From: Ferruginibacter sp.
GTDB taxonomy: Bacteria > Bacteroidota > Bacteroidia > Chitinophagales > Chitinophagaceae
NCBI GenBank assembly: GCA_025352435.1
Contig: JANXTN010000136.1
Location: 1 to 16,823, forward strand
Direction: 5' to 3'
DNA length: 16,823 nt
The notes beneath the pieces were generated by a model. That model saw nothing but the letters and a program-made list of their open reading frames with translations. It did not search any database and was not told the origin of the DNA. The position numbers were made by a program, and so were the translations under genes. This document shows positions 1 to 7,770 of the stretch, in pieces (positions within the stretch are counted from its first letter, which is position 1; every line of letters starts with the position of its first letter).

Positions 1-822
1 TCCTTTAATTGCAAAATCTGAAACATTCATTTGCATTTCCTCTCCCTTCCATTTTAAATGCATTTCTGCGTTTGTAAGATATGCGCCTTCCGGTAGTTCT
101 TTGCTCATAGTTATTGGTGCTTTAATTGATCTAATGGTATAGTTTTTCAAATTTTTTATTGTGGTTTCATCATCCAGGTTATAAATAAAATCGTCATCCT
201 CTGTTTGGTTTTCTACTATTCTGAATTTGCTTTTTATATAATTTTCTACTTTGTATTCGTATCTGTCTAAATGATCTTCTGTTATGTTTGTTATAACTGC
301 TACATCCGGTTTAAATGTTTTAATATCATCTAACTGAAAAGAACTCACTTCAACTACATATAACTTTTTCGGATCTTCGGCTATCTGCCTTGCAAATGAA
401 AATCCGATGTTCCCAACCATTGCACAATCTTCGCCTGCTTCTTTGCATAAATGATAACTTAATGCAGTTGTCGTCGTTTTACCGTTGCTTCCTGTAATCG
501 CTATTATTTTACTATCGCCTTTGTACCTGTATGCAAATTCTATTTCGCTAATAATCTCAATCTCCGCTGCACGTATTTTTTCAACCAACTCACTCTTTTC
601 AGGAATACCTGGGCTTTTCATTACAAGTGTCGCTTGTAGTATTTTTTCTTCTGAATGTTTGCCTTCCTCAAAAGAAATTTCATTGTTTAAAAGATCTGCT
701 TTATAATTTTCTTTTATAATACCACCATCACTTAAAAACACTTCAAACCCCTGCTGCTTGGCCAATAGAGCAGTTCCTATTCCACTCTCACCACCACCTA
801 ATATGACAATCCTTTTTTTCAG
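1..822 (-). CDS. murD: UDP-N-acetylmuramoylalanine--D-glutamate ligase (MurD), partial, 3' end beyond the window
   Basis: Cytoplasmic Mur ligase that adds D-glutamate to UDP-MurNAc-L-Ala in peptidoglycan precursor synthesis. The visible 274 codons cover the N-terminal UDP-binding domain (RIVILGGGESGIGTALLA near residues 4-20) and most of the central ATPase domain, with the P-loop GSNGKTTTT at 111-119 and the family segments NITEDHLDRY and EVSSFQLD. The frame is still open at base 1, so the C-terminal domain is missing. It follows mraY by 10 bp, the usual dcw order. No ATG, GTG or TTG exists between the in-frame stop just upstream and the conserved core. The best start is CTG at 820-822, which gives MKKRIVILGGG, the expected MurD beginning. 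Identity is certain; the exact start is not. Confidence 0.93.
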   Translation of the reverse strand, partial: MKKRIVILGGGESGIGTALLAKQQGFEVFLSDGGIIKENYKADLLNNEISFEEGKHSEEKILQATLVMKSPGIPEKSELVEKIRAAEIEIISEIEFAYRYKGDSKIIAITGSNGKTTTTALSYHLCKEAGEDCAMVGNIGFSFARQIAEDPKKLYVVEVSSFQLDDIKTFKPDVAVITNITEDHLDRYEYKVENYIKSKFRIVENQTEDDDFIYNLDDETTIKNLKNYTIRSIKAPITMSKELPEGAYLTNAEMHLKWKGEEMQMNVSDFAIKG

Positions 823-832
823 TTTATAAAAT

Positions 833-2137
833 TTACCTAAGCTTTAATGTTACAATTGCTACTGCCACACACATAATTGTAAGTATCCAAAATCTTACTG
901 CAATCTTACTTTCGTGATAACCTAATTTTTGATAATGGTGATGTAAAGGGCTCATCAAAAAAACTCTCTTACCTTCTCCATATTTTCGCTTCGTGTATTT
1001 AAAATAACTTACCTGTATCATCACGCTACAGAGCTCTACAAAAAATGCAAGACAAAAGATGGGAATCAATAATTCTTTTCTAACAATAATTGCAAGAGCG
1101 GCGATAATTCCACCCAATGCAAGGCTTCCGGTATCACCCATAAATACCTGTGCAGGGTAAGAGTTGTACCAAAGAAACCCAACACATGCTCCGACAAATG
1201 CTGCTATAAAAATGGATAGTTCACCAAGGTTAGGTATGTACATTATGTTGAGGTACTCAGCAAATTTTATGTTGCCACTTACATAAGCAAATATGCCCAG
1301 ACAGATTCCTATAATGGCGCTTATACCGGTTGCAAGCCCATCCAATCCATCAGTAATATTTGCCGCATTTGATACTGCTGTAACAATAAAAATTACAATG
1401 ATGATGTAGACGATGTATGTGTAATCTTCTAAACTTTTTGGTAATAACTTGGCATAATTAAACTCATGATTTTTTACAAAAGGAATTGTCGTAATGGGCG
1501 TTTTTACTGTAACAAAGCGGTGTTCCTTCCCTTCAATAATTACCGTATCTTCTAAAAGTTTCCTCTCGCCTCTTTGTAATTCAGTTGTGCTATCAGCTTT
1601 TACTAGTTCTCTTTTAACAGTTACGCTGGGGCTAAAATAAAGCGTAACACCAATAACAATTCCTATGACCACCTGACCGAATATTTTAAACCTTCCTGCT
1701 AGTCCATCACTGTCACTTTTTTTATAATCATCACCTTGTAATTTGGCAAGGCGTTTACTCCTTATTTTTAGATAATCATCTATAAAACCAACAGCACCAA
1801 GCCATATAGTGCATAGCAACATTAATCGCACATATACTTTATCAAGATTTGCCAATAATAAAGTAGGAACGATTATCGCCAAAATGATAATCAATCCACC
1901 CATGGTCGGTGTGCCTTTTTTTTGTTGCTCACCTGCCAATCCCAGATCACGAACGGTTTCTCCCAGTTGTTTTGTAAGCAAAAAACGAATCAGTTTTTTA
2001 CCATACACCGTTGTAATAATCAATGATAAAATCAACGCCATCATAACCCTAAAACTGATGAACTGAAACAGTCCACTACCCGGGAAAGATGATCTTGTCC
2101 AGTGCTGCGTGATCCAATCAAATAGGTGATACAACAT
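833..2137 (-). CDS. mraY: phospho-N-acetylmuramoyl-pentapeptide-transferase (MraY)
   Basis: Integral membrane enzyme that transfers phospho-MurNAc-pentapeptide from UDP to undecaprenyl phosphate, making lipid I on the inner face of the membrane. Family motifs are all present: GTPTMGG (75-81), GFIDDYLK with the Asp pair (117-124), the NAANITDGLDGLATG loop (258-271), FMGDTGSLALGG (332-343) and the histidine-rich SPLHHHYQKLGYHE segment (396-409). About ten hydrophobic segments can be seen. At 434 residues it is clearly longer than the roughly 360 of E. coli. The surplus is mainly a hydrophilic block at about residues 172-228 between two membrane segments, as in other Bacteroidota MraY proteins. 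It starts at ATG 2135-2137, after a 124-bp repeat-containing spacer behind murE. Confidence 0.97.
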   Translation of the reverse strand: MLYHLFDWITQHWTRSSFPGSGLFQFISFRVMMALILSLIITTVYGKKLIRFLLTKQLGETVRDLGLAGEQQKKGTPTMGGLIIILAIIVPTLLLANLDKVYVRLMLLCTIWLGAVGFIDDYLKIRSKRLAKLQGDDYKKSDSDGLAGRFKIFGQVVIGIVIGVTLYFSPSVTVKRELVKADSTTELQRGERKLLEDTVIIEGKEHRFVTVKTPITTIPFVKNHEFNYAKLLPKSLEDYTYIVYIIIVIFIVTAVSNAANITDGLDGLATGISAIIGICLGIFAYVSGNIKFAEYLNIMYIPNLGELSIFIAAFVGACVGFLWYNSYPAQVFMGDTGSLALGGIIAALAIIVRKELLIPIFCLAFFVELCSVMIQVSYFKYTKRKYGEGKRVFLMSPLHHHYQKLGYHESKIAVRFWILTIMCVAVAIVTLKLR

Positions 2138-2147
2138 ATCTTAATTT

Positions 2148-2257
2148 CTCAATTTGAAAATTCTAAAATTGTAAAATTCTTTCTCGGGTTGATAGCTTTT
2201 AATAATGTTTGATTTAAAAAATTATTTCCAAATTTTCACATTTTCCGATTTTCACAT
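2148..2257. repeat. AT-rich GAAAAT-type repeats in the murE-mraY spacer
   Basis: The 124-bp gap between murE and mraY is the longest inside the cluster. Read on the minus strand, bases 2257-2224 contain GTGAAAAT, GGAAAAT, GTGAAAAT and GGAAAT in close succession. A second group at about 2148-2184 has related units (AATTTGAAAATTCTAAAATT on the plus strand) in the opposite sense. No open frame or obvious promoter is seen. Simple GAAAATTTG-like runs are common in intergenic DNA of this phylum; membership of such a family is an inference from pattern. Confidence 0.5.
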
Positions 2258-2261
2258 GTAT

Positions 2262-3722
2262 TTATTTACCCAATAATTCAAACATTTCCCTCAATACTTT
2301 CTTATCATCAAACTCATACTTTACTCCGTCTATTTCTTGATATTTTTCATGCCCTTTACCTGCCACTAGAACAATGTCTTCTTTGTTGCTAAGGCTTACG
2401 GCAGTTTTAATGGCTTCTCTTCTGTCTGTAATTGTTATTGCTTTTCTTCTTGCCACTACATTTATCCCCGCCTCCATTTCTTTTAAAATATCTTCTGCTT
2501 TTTCATTACGTGGGTTATCAGATGTAAGAATAACTTTATCACTATGCTCGCAGGCGACTTCTGCCATCACAGGACGTTTAGCTTTATCTCTATTGCCGCC
2601 ACAACCCACAACTGTTATTATTTTCTCATGGCCGTGTCGCAACTTTTTTATTGTGGCAAGTACATTTAATAGAGCATCAGGCGTGTGTGCATAATCTACA
2701 ATTCCTATTATATTTTCCTCTTTGCTCACTTCATAGTCAAATCTTCCTTCTGCTCCGTCGATATCACTAAGTGTCAACAAAACGTCTTCTTTTTGCATAT
2801 TAAGCAAAGCAGCTACAGCGTATACAGCCAAGAGGTTGTAGGCATTAAACTCACCTATCATTTTAAAATGAACTTCTCTGTCATCAATTATCATGTGAAG
2901 CCCACTCAATCTATTTTCTAAAATCTTTGCTTTAAAATCTGCAGCCGTTCTTAGGCTGTAGTAATATTTTTTTGCAGCGGTATTTTGCAGCATTACTGCA
3001 CCACGTTTATCATCAGCATTTGAAATTGCAAATGCTGTAGAGGGCAAATAATCGAACCAAGATTTTTTTACCCGGATGTATTCATCAAAGGTTTTATGAT
3101 AGTCTAAATGATCATGTGTGATGTTTGTAAAAACAGCCCCTGCAAAATATATCCCTGCAATTCTTTGTTGCTGTATAGCGTGGCTGCTACATTCCATAAA
3201 AACATAAGCACAGTCTGCGTCATTCATTTGCTTAAGTAAAGCATTTAAATTTATGGCATCTGGTGTTGTATGCGTAGATGGTATAACAGTTCCGTTTATT
3301 TTATTTTCTACTGTACTAATTAATCCACAGTTATATCCAAGTTTTATAAAAAGATTATATAAAATAGTTGCTACAGTTGTTTTACCATTTGTACCTGTAA
3401 CACCAGTCACTTTCATATTTAAAGAAGGCTCGCTATAAAAATTATGAGCAATAAAACCGGCTGCAGATGCAGCATCTGCAACTTTTACGTAAGTAACTGC
3501 TTCTATAAGAATTGTTGGAAGTTGTTCAACAACCACAGCAATAGCACCATTTTTAATTGCAATGTCTATATAATTATGACCATCTGTTGAAGCTCCCTTT
3601 ATTGCAATGAAACAACCGCCATTCAAGACAGTACGGGAATCGATATGCAGCGATGTGATCTGCAAATCAGTACTTCCATGTACCGCTGTTAATTTTACTT
3701 TATATAAAAGGTCTTTCAACAT
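2262..3722 (-). CDS. murE: UDP-N-acetylmuramoyl-tripeptide synthetase, probably meso-DAP-adding (MurE)
   Basis: Cytoplasmic Mur ligase that adds the third stem-peptide residue to UDP-MurNAc-L-Ala-D-Glu. The three-domain order is visible: N-terminal UDP-MurNAc-binding part (about 1-100, with the HIDSRTV segment), ATPase domain with P-loop GTNGKTT (110-116), the STHTTPD substrate loop (149-155) and NITHDHLDYH (200-209), then the C-terminal domain. The motif DNPR at 402-405 is the signature for meso-diaminopimelate rather than lysine. K219 is the likely carbamylated lysine by position. At 486 residues it has normal length. Its ATG shares a base with the ftsI stop (TAATG), which suggests translational coupling within the dcw operon. 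Confidence 0.97.
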   Translation of the reverse strand: MLKDLLYKVKLTAVHGSTDLQITSLHIDSRTVLNGGCFIAIKGASTDGHNYIDIAIKNGAIAVVVEQLPTILIEAVTYVKVADAASAAGFIAHNFYSEPSLNMKVTGVTGTNGKTTVATILYNLFIKLGYNCGLISTVENKINGTVIPSTHTTPDAINLNALLKQMNDADCAYVFMECSSHAIQQQRIAGIYFAGAVFTNITHDHLDYHKTFDEYIRVKKSWFDYLPSTAFAISNADDKRGAVMLQNTAAKKYYYSLRTAADFKAKILENRLSGLHMIIDDREVHFKMIGEFNAYNLLAVYAVAALLNMQKEDVLLTLSDIDGAEGRFDYEVSKEENIIGIVDYAHTPDALLNVLATIKKLRHGHEKIITVVGCGGNRDKAKRPVMAEVACEHSDKVILTSDNPRNEKAEDILKEMEAGINVVARRKAITITDRREAIKTAVSLSNKEDIVLVAGKGHEKYQEIDGVKYEFDDKKVLREMFELLGK

Positions 3723-5839
3723 TAATTTAAAAAAAGTGTTATTTTTTGGCCTTTATTAAAATTGGAACCTGCAGTAATACTTTGGCTTATTACTTTTCCT
3801 TTACCTTGAAATGCTATTTTTAATCCTTTATTTTCTAATACGTAAACTGCATCCTTCAATCCCATACCTGCTACATCAGGTATTATATTATTTGTAGAAA
3901 AACCAATAACAGTATTAGTTAAGATTGCTGTGTTCTGTGCAAGCTTTACATTCCTCCAGTTACCGCTTTGTGCAGAATCAAAAAATGGAATGGACATGTA
4001 TCCTAATATGGAACGCATATCATTTTTCAGCCCCATTACATTGTTTAAAAGAGAATCTTTTACCAATGCCGTATTGTAAGTTGCAGTTGTTAAATAACGA
4101 GCATAAAGCTTATCACTGATTTCTTTGAAAACCACGCCTGACACCGCAGCACCATACACTAATTTTGATTCGATACTGTTTTGTATAACCACCGCCATAG
4201 TATATTTTGGAGCGTCTGCAGGGAAGTACCCGATAAAAGAAGCCTGATAAATTTTTGCTCCTTTATTGTAACCTTTGTTGTCAAGTGCCGTTACCGCGGT
4301 TCCTGTTTTACCTGCAATTTTATATACACTGTCTTTTATTGCATGTGCCGTTCCATGTGCACCATCTACTACTTCCAGCATTGCTTCTTTTAATTTTGCA
4401 ACGGTTTCCAAACTACAAACCTGAGGATCTAAAACCTGTGGGGCAATCTTCTTTATTGAAACGCCATAATTTTTTATTTCACTTACCAGATAAGGTCTCA
4501 TTAATTTACCGTTATTGGCTACAGCATTGTACAAAGTCAACATGTGCAATGGTGTTACCAATTCTTCATAACCATGCGCCATATAAGGGATTGTAGTAGC
4601 TCCCCATTTTTTTACTTTTTTTATTAATGGAAAACCTGATGAAGCAACAATATCAACACCGGTGTAAGTATCCAATCTCATTTTATGTAAATGATCGTAA
4701 AATTTCTGTGGCTGACTTTGATAATATTGAAATGCAAGTTTGGCAAAGGCTACGTTACTACTTGCAGCAAAAGCTTCCTTCACAGTTGTCTCATGTGTAC
4801 CCATGTGAGAATCCTTTATTCTTAAACCAAAGAAAGACTTTACACCTCCTTCACAATCCACCACTGTATTTAATTCAACATATTTATCTTCCAACAAACT
4901 CATTAAAGTGGCCAATTTGAAAACAGAACCCGGCTCTGTTGTTTTACCAATACCATAGTTAAAATCTTCTATGTAGGTACCATCTGGCTGCTTACCAAGG
5001 TTTGCAATTGCCTTTATTTTTCCAGTTGCAGTTTCCATTACGATAGCTGTGCCATGCACAGAATTATTTCCTACTAACATTTTCATTAATGCATTTTCTG
5101 CAACGTCCTGTATGTAAGTATCCAATGTAGTTACAATATCTTTTCCATTTACAGGATCCAGTTCAGAGCCTTCAACAGGCATGTACGCTCCCGCGGCATA
5201 TCGCATTAAACGCTGTCCTGTAGTGCCCCTCAGCAAACTATCATAAGTCAGTTCGAGTCCAACATTTTTTGCCAGGTTTTGCCTGGACAATCCGATTGTT
5301 CTGTTGGCTAATAACACATATGGATTGATTCTTTTGTCTTTTGCATCTATAATGAATCCACTTTTGTTTCTGCCTAAACGTACAAGCGGAAAATTCCTAA
5401 ATAACAAATATTGATCAAAACTCATTTTCTTTTTAAGAATGAAATACCTATCCTCTTCATCGTAAGCCTGCAGCAATTGCTTTTTGTATTCTTCTGAAGT
5501 CTTATCAGCAAAGAGTGAGGACAAACATTGGCTTAAAGAATCTACGTTTTCTTTAAATCTCTTGCCTTGCTTCTCTCTTAACCCATCAGCAGCAAAATCT
5601 ACATAGATGTCAAACACCGGCACTGACGTGCTAAGCATATTCCCATCTTCGCTGTAAATAGACCCTCTTTCAGCAATAATAGGTTGGGATTTGATGTGTA
5701 AACTATCACTCATTCCTACCCAATATTTACCTTGTACAGTTTGAATGTAAATGGCTCTACCCAAAACAAATACACAGAGTACCACCATGCACAAAAAGCA
5801 CAGATAAACTCTCCATAATATGTCCTTTTTTACATCCAT
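3722..5839 (-). CDS. ftsI: septal peptidoglycan transpeptidase FtsI/PBP3-type (class B PBP) with C-terminal PASTA domain
   Basis: Class B penicillin-binding protein that cross-links septal peptidoglycan, anchored in the cytoplasmic membrane with its bulk in the periplasm. It has a single N-terminal membrane segment (about 10-30) and a dimerisation/pedestal region with the RGSIYSEDG motif (58-66). The transpeptidase domain carries SVFK (catalytic Ser305, Lys308), SSN (360-362) and KTGT (511-514). A PASTA domain fills about 652-705 (starting IPDVAGMGLKDAV). At 705 residues it is longer than the E. coli enzyme (588), partly because of the roughly 70-residue linker and PASTA module. The position between ftsL and murE marks it as the division PBP rather than the elongation one (PBP2/MrdA). 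Confidence 0.96.
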   Translation of the reverse strand: MDVKKDILWRVYLCFLCMVVLCVFVLGRAIYIQTVQGKYWVGMSDSLHIKSQPIIAERGSIYSEDGNMLSTSVPVFDIYVDFAADGLREKQGKRFKENVDSLSQCLSSLFADKTSEEYKKQLLQAYDEEDRYFILKKKMSFDQYLLFRNFPLVRLGRNKSGFIIDAKDKRINPYVLLANRTIGLSRQNLAKNVGLELTYDSLLRGTTGQRLMRYAAGAYMPVEGSELDPVNGKDIVTTLDTYIQDVAENALMKMLVGNNSVHGTAIVMETATGKIKAIANLGKQPDGTYIEDFNYGIGKTTEPGSVFKLATLMSLLEDKYVELNTVVDCEGGVKSFFGLRIKDSHMGTHETTVKEAFAASSNVAFAKLAFQYYQSQPQKFYDHLHKMRLDTYTGVDIVASSGFPLIKKVKKWGATTIPYMAHGYEELVTPLHMLTLYNAVANNGKLMRPYLVSEIKNYGVSIKKIAPQVLDPQVCSLETVAKLKEAMLEVVDGAHGTAHAIKDSVYKIAGKTGTAVTALDNKGYNKGAKIYQASFIGYFPADAPKYTMAVVIQNSIESKLVYGAAVSGVVFKEISDKLYARYLTTATYNTALVKDSLLNNVMGLKNDMRSILGYMSIPFFDSAQSGNWRNVKLAQNTAILTNTVIGFSTNNIIPDVAGMGLKDAVYVLENKGLKIAFQGKGKVISQSITAGSNFNKGQKITLFLN

Positions 5840-5848
5840 CTTTTTAAA

Positions 5849-6211
5849 CTATTTTTTAATTGTACCAGTTATTTTCTTTATTACACTATCTCCAAGCAGC
5901 AGTGGTGGCAGTTTCGACTCTTTTAAACCTAAAGGCTCCACAGCTTTTATAAGTTCACTTGCCTTACTTCTAAATATTAAATCGCTCTTCACCGTTTTGT
6001 ATTCATACTCTAATTCTTTTATATTTTTTTCTGTAACTGCAATTTTTCTAACAAGTTTATCTGCATGGTGACCATTGTATATGTAAAGAATTGCAAGCAC
6101 AGCAAGAAATAAAAAGAAGGGAATATTTTTCACTATTTTGTTATAGTTAAAAACCTGCTTCCATTCAGCCTTGGGTAGTTTTGCTTCTTTATTTATTTTG
6201 TCAGTTACCAT
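5849..6211 (-). CDS. ftsL: FtsL-like cell division membrane protein
   Basis: Small bitopic divisome protein, expected to form a coiled-coil complex that helps recruit or activate FtsW-FtsI. Of its 120 residues, about 1-27 are a basic cytoplasmic tail, 28-46 a single membrane helix, and about 50-90 a heptad-like charged stretch (KLVRKIAVTEKNIKELEYEY), followed by a short tail with the conserved-looking PPLLLGDSVI. FtsL sequences diverge strongly, so the call rests on size, topology and the invariant place between rsmH and ftsI. The start ATG directly abuts the rsmH stop (TAAATG), and the stop lies 9 nt before ftsI, as expected for a coupled operon. Confidence 0.85.
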   Translation of the reverse strand: MVTDKINKEAKLPKAEWKQVFNYNKIVKNIPFFLFLAVLAILYIYNGHHADKLVRKIAVTEKNIKELEYEYKTVKSDLIFRSKASELIKAVEPLGLKESKLPPLLLGDSVIKKITGTIKK

Positions 6212-7162
6212 TTACTTTTTTTGTGCAACTCTCAATTTTGCACTTCTGCTTCTGGGGTTATTTCTTTGTTCGGTAGATGATGCAGTGATCGGTTTTTTTG
6301 TAATTATTAAAAAAGGATTTTCTGTTCTTGTTCCATACACATCGTCTGCTTCTTTCTTTTCTATGGCCCCGTTTTTAAAAAAGTTCTTTACAATTCTATC
6401 TTCCAAAGAATGGAAACTGATAATTGCCAACCTTCCATCTTTGTTTAAAACTGCTTTGGTTTGCTCAAGCATTTCTTCCAACACTTTTATTTCTTCATTC
6501 ACTTCTATTCTTAATGCTTGAAAGATCTGCGCTAAATATTTGTTTGGGTTACCTTTTACTACAGCAGAGATACTTTGCTTAAATGTGTTGATGGTCGTAA
6601 ATGGTTTTACCATCCTTTGTTCAACGATCGTTTTAGCAAGTGTTTTAGCATTTGTAACTTCTCCGTATTTTTCAAACATTTTGTGCAACTGCAACTCTGT
6701 AAAACCGTTTAGGATAACTGATGCAGTGGTTGCCTGCCTGCTATCCATTCTCATATCCAGCTCTGCATCAAACCTTGTACTAAAACCTCTTTCAGCAGTA
6801 TCGAACTGATGACTCGATACACCTAAGTCAGCTAAAATCCCATCAACTTTTACAAATTTGTGCAATCGCAAAAACCTTTGCAGGTATCTAAAATTTTGCG
6901 GTACAAATAAAATTCTCTCATCTTCAGGAAGGTTTTTCTTTGCATCTTCATCCTGATCGAAAACTATTAGCTTTCCTTTCCTTCCTAAATGTTTTAATAT
7001 CCCCTTGCTATGTCCGCCACCACCAAAAGTGCAATCAACGTATACTCCATCTTCTTTTATATTTAATGCCTCTATAGATTCTGATAGTAAAACAGGAGTG
7101 TGGTATTGGTTGATTAGTTGATCGGTTGATTGGTCGTCCCCATTATTATTTACTTCACTCAT
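6212..7162 (-). CDS. rsmH: 16S rRNA (cytosine-1402-N4)-methyltransferase (RsmH/MraW)
   Basis: SAM-dependent methylase acting on C1402 of 16S rRNA in the ribosomal P-site region. Numbering from the ATG at 7160-7162 (316 residues): YHTPVLLSE (20-28), SAM loop VDCTFGGGGHSKGIL (42-56), FDQDEDA (68-74), ILADLGVSSHQFD (109-121), RGFSTRFDAELDMRMD (125-140) and SFHSLEDRIVKNFF (249-262). A TTG five codons upstream (7175-7177) would give 321 residues, but the ATG is preferred. Residues about 8-19 (GDDQSTDQLINQ), just before the conserved core, are encoded by a GATTAGTTGAT-type repeat also found beyond the start. The gene lies 60 bp after mraZ and abuts ftsL. Confidence 0.96.
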   Translation of the reverse strand: MSEVNNNGDDQSTDQLINQYHTPVLLSESIEALNIKEDGVYVDCTFGGGGHSKGILKHLGRKGKLIVFDQDEDAKKNLPEDERILFVPQNFRYLQRFLRLHKFVKVDGILADLGVSSHQFDTAERGFSTRFDAELDMRMDSRQATTASVILNGFTELQLHKMFEKYGEVTNAKTLAKTIVEQRMVKPFTTINTFKQSISAVVKGNPNKYLAQIFQALRIEVNEEIKVLEEMLEQTKAVLNKDGRLAIISFHSLEDRIVKNFFKNGAIEKKEADDVYGTRTENPFLIITKKPITASSTEQRNNPRSRSAKLRVAQKK

Positions 7163-7223
7163 TATCAAGTTTTTCAATTTTAGTAAATTTCATTTTCTCT
7201 GACTACACAATCAACTAATCAAC
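7109..7223. repeat. inverted repeat flanking the rsmH start
   Basis: GTTGATTAGTTGAT at 7109-7122, inside the rsmH coding sequence, is the exact reverse complement of ATCAACTAATCAAC at 7210-7223, which covers the end of the mraZ-rsmH spacer and touches the mraZ stop codon. A further degenerate copy (CGGTTGATTGG) follows at about 7123-7133. The 14-bp arms are about 87 bp apart and enclose the rsmH start, so in mRNA they could pair and partly sequester it. A dispersed simple-repeat origin is equally possible. Confidence 0.6.
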
Positions 7224-7684
7224 TATTCACCGATCTCTTTCCCATTCATCACCTCATTAGCAATGGCACTAAAACTTTCATCCGTTATATTTTCAAAAAA
7301 CTGATCATACTTTTTCTTATCCCATATCTCAATTTTATTTACTGCTGATACAAGTACAATGTCTTTATCTAGGGAAGCATATTCTTTTAAATTTTTGGGA
7401 AGAAGCAAACGACCTGCACTATCCAACTCAACAGGCGAAGCACCGTTTAAAAAATAGCGGCGAAAAGCTCTCGCTTTCGGATCAAAATCATTCAACTTAC
7501 TTATGTTTGTAAAAATTGGTTTCCAGCTTTGTATGGGGAAAAGGGTTAGGCATTTTTCAAACCCTCTGTTTATTACGAATTCGTTTCCATCATCTTTCGG
7601 CAATTGCTTTTTAAAAGCAGCCGGCAAAAGGAAACGTCCTTTTGTATCGATGGTAGATTCATATTCGCCTAAAAAGCTGATCAT
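7223..7684 (-). CDS. mraZ: MraZ, DNA-binding transcriptional regulator of the dcw cluster
   Basis: First gene of the cluster. MraZ is a ring-forming protein with two AbrB-like (SpoVT-AbrB) folds that binds short direct repeats upstream of its own operon; it acts as a repressor in E. coli and an activator in some Mollicutes. Both half-domains show the hallmark: DTKGRFLLP at 13-21 and DSAGRLLLP at 88-96, each followed by a short helix (AAFKKQL and KNLKEYA). The 153-residue length is normal. The N-terminus MISFLGEYESTIDTKGR is typical and fixes the ATG at 7682-7684. Four GTG boxes at 10-bp steps lie 36-68 bp upstream and look like its own operator. Confidence 0.97.
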   Translation of the reverse strand: MISFLGEYESTIDTKGRFLLPAAFKKQLPKDDGNEFVINRGFEKCLTLFPIQSWKPIFTNISKLNDFDPKARAFRRYFLNGASPVELDSAGRLLLPKNLKEYASLDKDIVLVSAVNKIEIWDKKKYDQFFENITDESFSAIANEVMNGKEIGE

Positions 7685-7719
7685 TATGGTAAGGGCAATA
7701 GTTATTAGTAACTATCTAA

Positions 7720-7752
7720 CACAAATTAACACTTTTTCCCACTTTCGTACAC
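7720..7752 (-). promoter_or_regulatory. putative MraZ operator: four GTG boxes with exact 10-bp period
   Basis: On the minus strand, GTG (CAC on plus) occurs at 7750-7752, 7740-7742, 7730-7732 and 7720-7722, exactly 10 bp apart. The contexts are AAGGTGTA, AAAGTGGG, AAAGTGTT and TTTGTGTT. Known MraZ sites are short direct repeats at about 10-bp steps (TGGGN with 5-nt spacers in E. coli, AAAGTG[G/T] in Mollicutes), and the two middle boxes match the latter. A possible -7-like element, TTaaTTTG (7722-7729, one base off TAnnTTTG), lies between the last two boxes, though no good -33 partner is seen. Autoregulation is inferred. Confidence 0.65.
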
Positions 7753-7770
7753 CTTTTGAGTGAAACATAT

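Noticed and set aside
7163..7177. Longer rsmH starting at TTG 7175-7177
   Set aside because: An ATG is available five codons later, and the extra residues are not part of the family.
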